A stretch of 64,000 nucleotides of DNA from JASGTU01 sp963821815 (GTDB lineage: Bacteria > Chloroflexota > Anaerolineae > Caldilineales > Caldilineaceae): NCBI GenBank assembly GCA_963821815.1, contig CAWGFG010000002.1, positions 124,001-188,000 on the forward strand. Direction: 5' to 3'. A program made the position numbers and the translations under genes. Position 1 is the stretch's first letter, and each line of letters opens with the position of its first letter. This document shows positions 9,227 through 18,033 of the stretch, piece after piece. The notes beneath the pieces are model-generated. The model searched no databases and was not told the DNA's origin. It saw nothing but the letters and a program-made list of their open reading frames with translations.

Positions 9227-9549
9227 GGTCTCACTCCTTTCTACGAAGTAGATTGGTTCAACTTCGGAAACCTGGTACCGGTCTATGTGAGTCTTGCTTG
9301 TCCGGTCGATAAAGTGTTATTCAACAAGCTCCTCATGCTAATAAACAATGAACGAACCGTCGGGTGCTCGAAAGGTGGTAAATACACCTATCCCGACGTC
9401 CGTTGATACTATTCAGTTACGCAAGTGTGAGGGAGCCGAAGTACTTGGTTAATCGGCTGGAAATGCAAGTGATTCAAGACCCAATGTTGCAGTATCGGGC
9501 TCATATTAAAATTGTATGCGCCAAGACAGGAATTGTCAATCGAGAAAAA
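9227..9549 (-). other. Long 5' leader of hpf
   Basis: There is no convincing gene in these 323 bases. They lie between the comF stop and the hpf start and hold the hpf promoter (9511-9539), so the transcribed leader would be about 280 bases. I see no riboswitch class I can name. Confidence 0.6.
9511..9539 (-). promoter_or_regulatory. Consensus sigma-70-type promoter of hpf
   Basis: Read on the minus strand, TTGACA (9534-9539) and TACAAT (9511-9516) are separated by exactly 17 bases. This is a perfect -35 box and a five-of-six -10 box, the best promoter in the window. It lies just after the comF stop codon and points at hpf. Confidence 0.85.
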
Positions 9550-10281
9550 TCAGCCACTCACATGGGACGGCACCGCCAAGGTGAGCGCGTACACTGCGCT
9601 GGCGCCGCCGCGAACTGCTGCTTCGGCACAGGCTTCCAACGTAGATCCGGTCGTGTAGACATCGTCCACCAGCAGCAGCGTGCCACCGCGGACTTCAGCG
9701 CTGGATTCGAACGCTCCTGTCACATTTGCGCGGCGCTCTGCCGGACTCAGGCCTACCTGCTGGCGTGTGGGACGGATGCGCGTGATCCAATGCGGTCGCA
9801 ATGGCAGGTTGCATTCGCGACATAGCTTGCCAGCTAGCAGTTCGGATTGATTGTAGCCGCGCTCAGCGTAGCGTTCCACGTGCAGGGGAACCGGCACGAC
9901 GGCATCAACAAGGTTGGGTAATTCGCTCCAAGGCGGCTGCTGATACGCAGCGACTAGATAGCGACCCAGCGACTCGGCAAGCTGGGGACGTTCCTGATAC
10001 TTAAGCGCATGGATGGCCTGCCGAAGCGGTTCCGTGTGCAGAGCGGCGGCGCGGGAGAACGTAAGTGACCTGGAGCGGTTGCGGCAGGAATGGCAGAGGG
10101 CGACGGTGACGCGTTGGGGGCTGCCACAGCGCAGGCAGATGCTTTCCGGCAGCGGCTGGACGCGCTGTGCGCAGCGATGGCAGAACTCCAGACCCGGAAG
10201 TCCGCAGCTGGCGCACTGGGGCGGGAAAACGAGCCCCAGCGCGGCGTCCATGAGTTGGCGACCCAAGTGGACAATGTACAC
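9550..10281 (-). CDS. comF: ComF family phosphoribosyltransferase-like protein
   Basis: A 243-residue ComF protein. The N-terminal zinc module has paired cysteines (CASCG, CHRC, CLRCG, CHSC within residues 24-70). The C-terminal phosphoribosyltransferase fold has the PRPP loop LLLVDDVYTTGSTL near residue 205 and the RGYNQSELLA segment typical of ComF. In naturally competent bacteria ComF takes part in DNA uptake; elsewhere its role is unclear, and no other competence gene is visible here. The frame starts at a GTG (10281); an ATG at 10251 is an equally good start, because family members often begin shortly before the FPPQC segment. Confidence 0.88.
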   Translation of the reverse strand: MYIVHLGRQLMDAALGLVFPPQCASCGLPGLEFCHRCAQRVQPLPESICLRCGSPQRVTVALCHSCRNRSRSLTFSRAAALHTEPLRQAIHALKYQERPQLAESLGRYLVAAYQQPPWSELPNLVDAVVPVPLHVERYAERGYNQSELLAGKLCRECNLPLRPHWITRIRPTRQQVGLSPAERRANVTGAFESSAEVRGGTLLLVDDVYTTGSTLEACAEAAVRGGASAVYALTLAVPSHVSG

Positions 10282-10346
10282 GAGCGATCTTTGACTGTAT
10301 ACGATCTAGGTGCGAATGAGTCGTTCAGATGGACAGATTGGACATA

Positions 10347-10505
10347 CTAAGCAGGAAACCACATCTGCATCAGATCATTGATGAAGGTGCGCAGGTCGTC
10401 GCCCAGGATCAGCAGGATCGACAGCAGGACGATGGTGAAGAGCACGATGATCAGCGCCAACTCGACGAAGTTGTGGGCCGATCGGCTCGGCGGTAAACGT
10501 GACAT
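10347..10505 (-). CDS. Small Flp/Fap-type pilin-like membrane peptide
   Basis: A 52-residue peptide: a short basic Ser/Pro-rich head, then NFVELALIIVLFTIVLLSIL and a short tail. This resembles Flp pilins, where a Glu sits five residues into the hydrophobic segment (GxxxEYALI). The Glu is present but the canonical Gly at the cleavage site is not, so processing by a prepilin peptidase is uncertain. AAAGGA nine bases before the ATG at 10505 favours this start over an upstream ATG at 10532. No tad/cpa pilus genes are nearby. Confidence 0.6.
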   Translation of the reverse strand: MSRLPPSRSAHNFVELALIIVLFTIVLLSILLILGDDLRTFINDLMQMWFPA

Positions 10506-10825
10506 CTGTTGCTGTCCTTTGCGTGTACACATGCGCCGCGCCTTGTGCGCTAGCGACGGCTACCTATGCCTCTCACGTATTGTCCCAATGACATGGTATT
10601 CGCGCAAGTCTGTCCAGTTGCAGCGCAAGGCAAGACGACAATGCTACCGCTGCAGTTCCCACTCGACATAGGCTTATGCCATTCTATCCACATGACCTTA
10701 CACAACACTTTCGCACGAATCTGGCTCCGGTGCTATACTCGATAGATAGGTCAGTGACCAACACGACCATCCAAATATACCAATTCACAAACCGAATAGT
10801 TGTCAACTCGATCGGTGGGAGGTGA
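10506..10825. other. Divergent intergenic region
   Basis: No gene is seen in this stretch between the Flp-like gene and the zinc-ribbon gene. It holds the possible promoter at 10710-10739 for the plus-strand gene. Confidence 0.6.
10710..10739 (+). promoter_or_regulatory. Probable promoter of the zinc-ribbon protein gene
   Basis: TTCGCA (10710-10715) and TATACT (10734-10739) are 18 bases apart. The -10 is preceded by TGC, giving an extended -10 (TGCTATACT), which supports use despite a weak -35. The transcript would have a leader of about 80 bases. Confidence 0.5.
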
Positions 10826-11533
10826 GTGGTGGACGATGCCGCCAAGATGTATGAGCTACAGAAGGTCGATTTGACTTGGGCAAAAGTACGGCGCCGCTTG
10901 ATGGAGATCCAGAAACTCCTTGGCGAAAGCGAAGAATTGCAGAAGGCGCGGGCAAAGGTAGAAAAGTCGGAAGCGCAGTTGAAGGAGTATCAAGCAAAGC
11001 AGCAAGACTCGGAGCTGGAATCGCGGACGTTGGTACAGCGCATTAAGGATGCGGATGACCAGCTAATGAGCGGAGCAATCAACAATCCGAAGGAGCTGGA
11101 AGCCTTGCAAGCCAGTGCTGAATCGCTACGAAGGCAACTGGCTACGGCAGAGGATACTGCGGTCACCGTGATGATGAGCGCCGATGATACACGCGTTCGG
11201 CTGGAAAAGGAACGAGAACTTGTTGCCGAATTGGAAGAGGTGTGGAGCAGCGGGCAGGATTCGTTGAAAGCTGAAGAGAACAAGATGAGGCAACACTATC
11301 TTGCGCTCAAACGCAAACGTGAGAGCGTAGCCGCCACGTTGGGAGACAGTCTGCTGGAGAAGTATGAAACCATGCGCCGACGTCGAGGCGGGATCGCAGT
11401 GGCGCCGGTCCGTGGCGAAGAATGCGGCGCCTGTCACGTCGCGCTGCCTACAGGCGTAATCAGTTCGATGCAGTCTAACCGTGATGAACTAGTTATCTGC
11501 ACGAGCTGCGGGCGATATTTGGTGCAGCTTTAG
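10826..11533 (+). CDS. Coiled-coil protein with C-terminal C4 zinc ribbon
   Basis: A 235-residue protein. Residues 10 to about 190 are highly charged and heptad-like, forming a long antiparallel coiled coil; the C-terminus has two CxxC pairs (ECGACH and CTSCG) forming a zinc ribbon. This arrangement matches the widespread C4-type zinc ribbon family (COG1579-like), thought to bind nucleic acid; its role is not established. GGGAGG at 10817-10822 is followed by adjacent GTG codons at 10826 and 10829; the second is better spaced. The gene is single, with its own promoter. Confidence 0.82.
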   Translation: MVDDAAKMYELQKVDLTWAKVRRRLMEIQKLLGESEELQKARAKVEKSEAQLKEYQAKQQDSELESRTLVQRIKDADDQLMSGAINNPKELEALQASAESLRRQLATAEDTAVTVMMSADDTRVRLEKERELVAELEEVWSSGQDSLKAEENKMRQHYLALKRKRESVAATLGDSLLEKYETMRRRRGGIAVAPVRGEECGACHVALPTGVISSMQSNRDELVICTSCGRYLVQL

Positions 11534-11689
11534 ACATAAACGTACATATAGAACGTTGCTGAGGTACAGCAAATTGAGCGGCTGCCTGAATGCGATCTTC
11601 ACGATGATGTTTTCGCATCCGAGCGGCCGTTTCATGTCCGATAGACCACTCTACACGACGAGTCGGCATAGTGAGCGACGGATACGCCA

Positions 11690-12403
11690 TTAGAAACGGC
11701 GAATGTGACCTCGGGATCGCTTCACGCCGAATCGTTTCGATTCCGCCGACGAAAGCCATGCGCTTGCTTCAAAGAATCCGTATGTCCGGCGCAGCGGACC
11801 ATATCGACGCTGCACGAGCTGACCCATGTCCTGGGATGCTAGGTGCCAGAGCGTTTCCTCCATCTCCTCGATTCGTGTGAGCATCTGTGCTGGTGATCGC
11901 GGAACTGGGATGTCTCTGTAAGTCGGTGGCTCGCCGTAGCTCTGCGGAAACGAAACGTTAACGGAAGGCAGCCGCGGTAAGTAGCCCATGGCAACAACAG
12001 CCATCCCAAACGCGATCATCTGACGCCGTACTTCCTCGAGTTGACTTTGTTGTCCGCCCTTTACCACGGTATCGGCGCCTTGATTGGATCCCTGAACCAA
12101 CTCTTCGATATCCAGCTCTCGGCTCAGCTTATCCCAATCCGTTAACACGCGGTTCAACAGGTATTTGATTTCGCTGCTCTCCTGCACTTCGGTGGTGCGT
12201 ACACTGAGCGTAAAGCCTTCCCGGGCCGTGGATAGATAGTCGCGCGCTCGCTGTAGCACGAGACTTTCGATGGAATCGGCGCCAAGGCCCGGTCGCGTAC
12301 CGTGTTGTTTTGTCTGCCGCAAGGCAAGCGACAGCAGGTGAGTTGTGGCTTCGGCGACTTCACCATAGTCAACAAAATCGTAGAGGTTAGGTGGATTTTT
12401 CAT
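11690..12403 (-). CDS. Uncharacterised conserved-looking protein
   Basis: I do not recognise this 237-residue protein. It is soluble with no signal or membrane segment. The middle contains a Gln-rich charged helix (QQSQLEEVRRQM), then a Pro-rich strand region with a PVPRSP segment, and a final Arg-rich part. It may be a phage- or chromosome-structure-like protein, but nothing shows this. AAGGAG five bases before the ATG at 12403 decides the start over an upstream one at 12445. It is convergent with the zinc-ribbon gene and divergent from the secreted nuclease-like gene. Confidence 0.65.
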   Translation of the reverse strand: MKNPPNLYDFVDYGEVAEATTHLLSLALRQTKQHGTRPGLGADSIESLVLQRARDYLSTAREGFTLSVRTTEVQESSEIKYLLNRVLTDWDKLSRELDIEELVQGSNQGADTVVKGGQQSQLEEVRRQMIAFGMAVVAMGYLPRLPSVNVSFPQSYGEPPTYRDIPVPRSPAQMLTRIEEMEETLWHLASQDMGQLVQRRYGPLRRTYGFFEASAWLSSAESKRFGVKRSRGHIRRF

Positions 12404-12729
12404 GTAACTCCTTGCAACAGACCGGCGTATGCAAAGAGAGCTCACTTGCTAGACAGTTAGAATGTATGGTGCGATTGCTGGCTGTCTTTACCGCCGCCGG
12501 TTTACAAGAGTAGTACGATTGTTGCGCTGGACTTGACCTTCAATTGACTATCCAGGCATCTTTCGTGCAGTATAGCAAGCGTGACGGCGCATGCGAATGT
12601 GCAGATTAATGTGTTATCATTTCGCCATAGTGCCATGTAAAGTGCGACCAGTCTAGTTCAATCTCGATATTTGTACAACCGCCAGGTTTTGTTGCCGCTC
12701 GCGTATAACGAAGCGGTTGGGGTAAGCCT
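12404..12729. other. Divergent intergenic region
   Basis: No gene is seen. It must carry promoters for both flanking genes. The best sign on the plus strand is an extended -10-like TGTTATCAT at 12612-12620 without a matching -35, which I do not consider firm. Confidence 0.5.
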
Positions 12730-14817
12730 ATGCAGCGCGCTCGGCCCATACGCTACTTCTATGTTGGACTCATCCTTAGCCTGCTGCTTGTCTCTTCAGC
12801 AGCATCGGAGGTCTTCGCGCAGTCCGGCGAAAGCATGCGAGCGTATACGCCCATTTTTGACATTCAAGGCTCCGAATCGGCGTCACCGCTGACTGGCGCC
12901 CGCACGGATACATTCGGTATCGTGACCGGCGTGACACCGACTGGATTTTATCTTCAGGATCCGCTAGGTGACCGGCGTGCCGGTACAAGTGACGGTATTT
13001 TTGTCTATACCTATTCCGAACCGACCGTCTCTGTGAGCGATTGCATCGTCGCGCTGGATGCGTTGGTCAGCGAGTTCTACGGCAAGACAGAGCTTTCACG
13101 CGTTGGCCGAATTGAAGAGTCTGACCTGTGTGAAGCGGACTTTGTTCCTATCGTGCAGCTGCCTGATTTTCGACTAGGGCCGGACTATAACGAACTGTTT
13201 GAGCGCTATGAGGGAATGCTGGTGCAGATCGATGGGCTGGATGCCGTTGTGCACGGCCCGACAAAACGGTATGACTCCGGCGAAGTTGAAATCATAGCGC
13301 TGCCGACCATTCTGCAACCGGTCGTGGAAGGCGGACGCATTCTGCGAGAGTCGGAAACCAGCACGAGCCCAGGTGAGCCCTGGATTGGTGAAGATCTGCT
13401 TGCACTATCCAACCTGGCGGGCGCCAACTTGCCGGATGTTATCGTTGGCGACCGTATCCACAGTATCGACGGACAGCTGCTTACCGCGATCGTCGACTAT
13501 AACTTTGGCAAGTATCAGCTTCAACTGCTGCCAGGGCAAGAACTTATGGCGGAACCGGTCGGTTTGCAACCGGAAAGCGCCATGGAAGGCGGTACCGGGC
13601 AGTTCACCGTCTGCAGCTACAATTTGCACGGGTTCGGTACAGGTACAGAGCAGCACCCGCAGCCGGATCTGTATGACCAGGCGCTGCAGCGTCACGCTAA
13701 CGTGATCGCGAATTCATTGCACGGTTGCACAATTGTTGCGCTGCAGGAAATAGGCGGTCCAGAAGATGCGACGGCGCTGGCAGACGCTCTTGGTAGTGTA
13801 TACAGTTTGCGGTACAGCCCGGTTACTGTGAAGGGTCCCGGCTCGCAGAGCGACGAATATCCGTTGACCAACAGCTATCTGCTCCGGATCGAACATGTTC
13901 GTGCGCTGGGAGCTGCAACCATGCAAGGCTGTTCGGACAGGGACTATGACGTAGCGGTACTACCAACAGAGCCTTGTCCCCAGGGACAGTTTCCACTTTT
14001 CAACCGACCGCCGCTGGTCTTGGATGTCGCCGTGCAAGGGGAGTGGGAAGGCGACTATGAGCTGCGCCTGATCAACAATCACTGGAAGAGCAAGTCGGGC
14101 GATGAAGAGGTAAACGAGATTCGCCGCATGTTGCAAGCCAAACATGTGGCCGATCTATCGGATGAATGGCTAGCTGGCGGCGAGAATCGTCGTGTCATCG
14201 TGTTGGGCGATCTGAACGACTATCGAAATAGCGCGCCAATCTCTCTGCTGGAGCACGGTGCGCAGCACCCGCTTGTCAACGCGTGGATTTATCTGCCCGA
14301 GGCGGATCGCTACTCATATATTTTCAACGGCGCCAGCCAAGTGCTGGACCATCTGCTAATGTCGCCGAATATGCTGGCGGATTTGGCCGGGTATGACGTC
14401 GTGCATCTGAACGCGGATTTTGCTAAGTGCGAGACGCTTGACGCCGGCGCACCACAGTGCCAGTCCAGCGATCACGATATTCTCGTGGCGCACTTCCGTC
14501 CGGCGGGTGCTGCATTTGTCGCTGGCGATCTGGCTTATCCGGGTATCGGCGTGACTGTGACGCAGGACGATGGGAGTGTGGTTCGACATATCGTTACGGA
14601 CAGCAGAGGCCAGTATGTGTTGTGGGATCTGCAGCCCGGCCCTGCGACCATTGTATACAAAGCGCCGGAATGGGTTACCGTCGGACCGCCACAGGCTGCG
14701 CTTGATCTTGAGGCGGGATTCAACTATATTGACCAGCCTTATCTTCAACACGATTCGGTAGCGCGTGCCGCAGAAGCAGCAATCGACCTGATCGACGCCG
14801 CCACTGAAAAACGCTAA
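12730..14817 (+). CDS. Secreted endonuclease/exonuclease/phosphatase-fold protein (ExeM/NucH-like)
   Basis: A 695-residue protein with a Sec signal peptide (hydrophobic residues 9-25, likely cut after SEVFA). The N-terminal domain (about 35-270) has the IQGSESASPLTG...GFYLQDP pattern of the OB-like module found in NucH/ExeM extracellular nucleases. The catalytic domain (about 290-600) shows the metal-dependent EEP motifs YNLHG, the metal Glu in LQEIGG, LGDLNDYRNS, and a final SSDHDILVAHF. The C-terminus is a carboxypeptidase-regulatory-like beta sandwich (GVTVTQDDG...TDSRGQYVLWDL). It probably degrades extracellular DNA or a phosphodiester substrate; which one is inference. Confidence 0.85.
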   Translation: MQRARPIRYFYVGLILSLLLVSSAASEVFAQSGESMRAYTPIFDIQGSESASPLTGARTDTFGIVTGVTPTGFYLQDPLGDRRAGTSDGIFVYTYSEPTVSVSDCIVALDALVSEFYGKTELSRVGRIEESDLCEADFVPIVQLPDFRLGPDYNELFERYEGMLVQIDGLDAVVHGPTKRYDSGEVEIIALPTILQPVVEGGRILRESETSTSPGEPWIGEDLLALSNLAGANLPDVIVGDRIHSIDGQLLTAIVDYNFGKYQLQLLPGQELMAEPVGLQPESAMEGGTGQFTVCSYNLHGFGTGTEQHPQPDLYDQALQRHANVIANSLHGCTIVALQEIGGPEDATALADALGSVYSLRYSPVTVKGPGSQSDEYPLTNSYLLRIEHVRALGAATMQGCSDRDYDVAVLPTEPCPQGQFPLFNRPPLVLDVAVQGEWEGDYELRLINNHWKSKSGDEEVNEIRRMLQAKHVADLSDEWLAGGENRRVIVLGDLNDYRNSAPISLLEHGAQHPLVNAWIYLPEADRYSYIFNGASQVLDHLLMSPNMLADLAGYDVVHLNADFAKCETLDAGAPQCQSSDHDILVAHFRPAGAAFVAGDLAYPGIGVTVTQDDGSVVRHIVTDSRGQYVLWDLQPGPATIVYKAPEWVTVGPPQAALDLEAGFNYIDQPYLQHDSVARAAEAAIDLIDAATEKR

Positions 14818-14923
14818 AATAGCCCCAGAACACAATTCGTTAGTCGCACGAACTGCGGAGGTCATCACAGTTTTCTGGGCAACACCGAATCAACAGCGCA
14901 CGCGCGAAGGAAGAATAACAGGC

Positions 14924-15430
14924 ATGAAGCACGTATACCTGACGTGGCACGAAGTAGAAGAACTGGTCAGTGACTTGGTTTTCAAACTGGACACGCCCTA
15001 TGACGTGATCCTGACCGTCACGCGGGGCGGTATCATCCCCGGTGGCATGATAGCCGAGGCGTTGAAGATGAAAGACGTTCTGACGGCAGCCGTCCTCTTT
15101 CCGGACGATCCCAGCCAGCGCACGAAGTTGAGTTGGCCTCGTTTCCTGCAGTTCCCATCCGACCCACTGTTGGAGGGACGCAAGATTCTAGTGGTGGATA
15201 ACCTCTGGTACCAGGGACGCACGATAATGGCCGTGAAAGGGCGAATTGAGACCGCCGGCGGCAATCCACACATGGCTGTTCTGCACTGGAAGCAATCCAG
15301 CAGCTATTTTCCGGAAGACGAACCGGACTTCTACGCGGCTGTGACCGACGATTTCATCCACTATCCGTGGCAACGCATCGACGATTCGGACTATCGCGTG
15401 CGGGCGCACCCGGTCATGCCGTTATCGTAG
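14924..15430 (+). CDS. Phosphoribosyltransferase (purine type)
   Basis: A 168-residue phosphoribosyltransferase. The TVTRGGIIPGG loop (about 31-41) and the hood-like helix fit xanthine/hypoxanthine/guanine-type enzymes that make nucleoside monophosphates from bases and PRPP. The PRPP loop at 91-100 reads VDNLWYQGRT; the usual second acidic residue (DD/ED) is Asn, and the loop contains two bulky residues. This could lower activity or change the substrate. It lies alone between the secreted nuclease-like gene and nth, 49 bases before nth, possibly in one operon with nth. A GAAGGAAG ribosome site is present. Confidence 0.78.
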   Translation: MKHVYLTWHEVEELVSDLVFKLDTPYDVILTVTRGGIIPGGMIAEALKMKDVLTAAVLFPDDPSQRTKLSWPRFLQFPSDPLLEGRKILVVDNLWYQGRTIMAVKGRIETAGGNPHMAVLHWKQSSSYFPEDEPDFYAAVTDDFIHYPWQRIDDSDYRVRAHPVMPLS

Positions 15431-15479
15431 CGTACGGTCCGGTTCACGACAGCGCCAAATATTCTAGGAGAGCAGAACC

Positions 15480-16157
15480 ATGTGCCCAACTAAGAAACTC
15501 ACGCCGAAATCATCGGCGCAGGCGCGTATGCCGGAGATCATGCGACTCTTGCATGAAGCGTATCCGGACGCTTGCTGCGAACTGAATTACTCGACGCCGC
15601 TGGAATTGCTCGTGGCGACCATGCTTTCCGCCCAGTGCACAGACGAGCGTGTGAACATGGTCACGCCGGCGCTGTTCAAGAAGTATCCGAACGCTAAGGC
15701 CTACGTCGAAGCCGATATCGACGACTTACAAGAAGCGATCCGCTCTACCGGCTTCTATCGAAACAAGTCGAAGAATCTGCAGAATGCATGCCGCATGCTG
15801 GTCGAAGAGTATGACGGTCAGGTGCCGGATACGATGGAAGAGTTGGTGAAACTGCCCGGTGTTGCCAGAAAGACGGCAAACGTGGTGCTCGGCAATGCGT
15901 TCCACAAAGCGGAAGGCATCGCCGTGGACACGCACGTAAAGCGGCTGGCAAACCGTCTCGCACTGACGGAGGAGACCAAGCCGGACAAGATCGAACAGGA
16001 TTTGATGAAGCTGGCGCCGCAGGACGTGTGGACGGACGTGTCACATCTGCTCATCTTCCATGGGCGCCGAATTTGCAGCGCCAAGAAACCCGACTGCGCA
16101 GCCTGTACCATCAGCCACCTCTGCCCATCAGCCACTGTAAATCATTCACGTGACTAA
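15480..16157 (+). CDS. nth: Endonuclease III (base excision repair glycosylase/AP lyase)
   Basis: A 225-residue DNA repair enzyme that removes oxidised pyrimidines and cleaves the abasic site. The helix-hairpin-helix LPGVARKTANVVLG carries the catalytic Lys, the VDTHVKRLANRL segment carries the catalytic Asp, and the C-terminus has the exact C-X6-C-X2-C-X5-C pattern of the [4Fe-4S] loop. Length is normal. An AGGAGAG ribosome site lies before the ATG. The stop overlaps the start of the next gene by eight bases, so the two are translationally coupled. Confidence 0.96.
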   Translation: MCPTKKLTPKSSAQARMPEIMRLLHEAYPDACCELNYSTPLELLVATMLSAQCTDERVNMVTPALFKKYPNAKAYVEADIDDLQEAIRSTGFYRNKSKNLQNACRMLVEEYDGQVPDTMEELVKLPGVARKTANVVLGNAFHKAEGIAVDTHVKRLANRLALTEETKPDKIEQDLMKLAPQDVWTDVSHLLIFHGRRICSAKKPDCAACTISHLCPSATVNHSRD

Positions 16158-16710
16158 GCGACGCCTCATACTACTCATTGTTTCAGTTTTACTGGTTATC
16201 GTGTTCAGCGCCGTCGCTGTCAGTTGTACGCGCGACGGTGGTTTCATCCGCTTGCGCAATGGAAGCGAGCCAGCGACTTCTGAAGCGCAATCGTCGCCTA
16301 CGAATACAGACACTGACGAGGGCGACGCCGATGGGTCCATTGCCACCGAACCTGTTGATTACAGTAGTTTTGAGCGCGGCGACCTGCTGTTCAACGCGGT
16401 GACGGTTGAGCGACATTCACTGGACCTGACCACGTTCATGGAGGCGTCGGCTGCCGAATTGGAAGGTGATGAGCGTATCGAGATCGTCGACCTCTCATTT
16501 GACGGCAGCCTGCGTCCCGATGGCGCTCCCGTTTCCGTGATACAGTTCACCATCAACGATGCAGAAAATCAGCTCGGCTTGGTCGGTCGCCAGTACGCTG
16601 TGGTTGCACCAGACGACGACGGCTTCTCCGTTGTGACTTGTATCACCGATGCTGATTTTGTCGATCAGTGCGACGATGAGATGCGCACTATTGATCTGAA
16701 CGCATTCTAG
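16150..16710 (+). CDS. Uncharacterised secreted or lipid-anchored protein
   Basis: A 186-residue protein with a GTG start overlapping the nth stop. Residues 5-24 form a hydrophobic signal segment ending in AVAVSC; the Cys could be a lipoprotein anchor, although the -3 residue is Ala rather than Leu. An acidic Ser/Thr-rich linker leads to a small domain (about 65-186) rich in strands. I do not recognise the family. Coupling to nth seems positional; a DNA repair role is not suggested by the secretion signal. Confidence 0.6.
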   Translation: MTKRRLILLIVSVLLVIVFSAVAVSCTRDGGFIRLRNGSEPATSEAQSSPTNTDTDEGDADGSIATEPVDYSSFERGDLLFNAVTVERHSLDLTTFMEASAAELEGDERIEIVDLSFDGSLRPDGAPVSVIQFTINDAENQLGLVGRQYAVVAPDDDGFSVVTCITDADFVDQCDDEMRTIDLNAF

Positions 16711-17080
16711 CTTGAGTGCGAATCTGGAGAAAGCGCTAGCCTCCTTGTGACCCAGCCAGAAGAATAGGTAGTTGATTCCGCTTCTCGCGCATGGTCCTCA
16801 CGCTACAGTTTCATGCTATCCGACGGTAAGTTGAACGAGTTGCTAGGTTACCGTTTCTAGGGGGTAAGGTAAATTATCGCGCCTGGAAATCATCTGCCCT
16901 CTGCTGTACACTAGCTTGAGCAACAGTGCCAGTCGGTATGGATCTTCCGATCAATTTGATGCGGCTTCCACAAAATAGAGCTGTTGTCGACTCACGGCAC
17001 CGACGATATAATGGGAGCTGTGCGTCTGTCGCAATTGACGACTTGGGGGTTTCTCGCACTGAGGTAGTAAGGCAAATGCA
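16711..17080. other. Intergenic region upstream of the slipin gene
   Basis: No gene is seen in these 370 bases. The right end carries the slipin promoter at 16984-17012. The rest shows no hairpin or repeat that I could identify. Confidence 0.6.
16984..17012 (+). promoter_or_regulatory. Promoter of the slipin gene
   Basis: TTGTCG (16984-16989) and a perfect TATAAT (17007-17012) are separated by exactly 17 bases, 68 bases before the ATG at 17081. Confidence 0.75.
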
Positions 17081-17962
17081 ATGCAACTAGCGATTATCGT
17101 AATTATCGTCGTACTGATCTTGCTGCTGGCGAGGAGTGTCATACGCATCCTTCCTGAGTATGAGCGCGGCGTTGTTTTTCGATTGGGACGCGTACAGGGG
17201 CCCAAGGGACCAGGGGCTATCTTTCTCATCCCGTTCATTGATCAGATGGCGCGGGTGGACATGCGCGTGGTGACGTTGGATGTGCAGACGCAGGAAGCCA
17301 TTACGAGAGACAATGTAACGGTAAAAGTGAACGCGGTCTGCTACTTCCGTGTTATGGACCCTGTTGCTGCGACGGTGAATGTTTCGAATTACCTGTTGGC
17401 GACCGGGCAGATTGCGCAGACGACGCTGCGGTCTGTCATGGGACAGAGCGAGCTGGACGAGCTGCTTTCCCAGCGCGAACAGATCAATCGGCAGCTGCAA
17501 CAGATCATTGACGAACAGACAGAGCCGTGGGGTATCAAGGTTAGCGTGGTCGAGCTGAAGGACTTGGAACTGCCGCAGACTATGCAGCGGGCGATGGCGC
17601 GCCAAGCCGAGGCGGAACGCGAGAAGCGCGCCAAAATTATCCACGCCGACGGTGAATTTCAGGCGTCTAAGCAACTGGCGGAAGCGGCAACCGTTATGAT
17701 TGCGGCGCCTGGATCCTTGCAGCTACGCTACTTGCAGACGTTGAAAGAGATCGGTGCAGAGAACAACAGCACAATCGTCTTCCCGCTCCCAATTGAGATC
17801 TTCGAGGGTATGGTCGGTGCGCTCTCCATCATGAAGGGCGATGGCGATGGTGGCATGATTGTCGATGCACTAGAAAACGTCATGCGCGGTGAGAAAAAAG
17901 AGACGATATCGGGTTCCACGACCGCTAGTACCGTAGCGGATACGCAAGAATCGGATGGGTAA
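17081..17962 (+). CDS. SPFH/band 7 domain protein (slipin, stomatin-like)
   Basis: A 293-residue membrane scaffold protein. One N-terminal membrane segment (about 3-22) is followed by the SPFH domain starting at RILPEYERGVVFRLGR, and then an Ala/Glu-rich coiled coil (QAEAEREKRAKI) that drives oligomerisation, with a short acidic tail. Slipins organise membrane microdomains and often partner with an NfeD protease; no nfeD is adjacent here. It has its own promoter. Assignment to the family is firm; the cellular role is general inference. Confidence 0.92.
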   Translation: MQLAIIVIIVVLILLLARSVIRILPEYERGVVFRLGRVQGPKGPGAIFLIPFIDQMARVDMRVVTLDVQTQEAITRDNVTVKVNAVCYFRVMDPVAATVNVSNYLLATGQIAQTTLRSVMGQSELDELLSQREQINRQLQQIIDEQTEPWGIKVSVVELKDLELPQTMQRAMARQAEAEREKRAKIIHADGEFQASKQLAEAATVMIAAPGSLQLRYLQTLKEIGAENNSTIVFPLPIEIFEGMVGALSIMKGDGDGGMIVDALENVMRGEKKETISGSTTASTVADTQESDG

Positions 17963-18033
17963 ATGATCGCTGGCAGCGCTGTTGGATCTTGAGACACTAG
18001 GATAGCGCATCTAGCGTTGAGGTAGGAGTTGAG

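Noticed and set aside
9098..9825. Plus-strand frames over hpf, its leader and comF
   Set aside because: They lie opposite two clear genes and their promoter and have no ribosome site or recognisable product.
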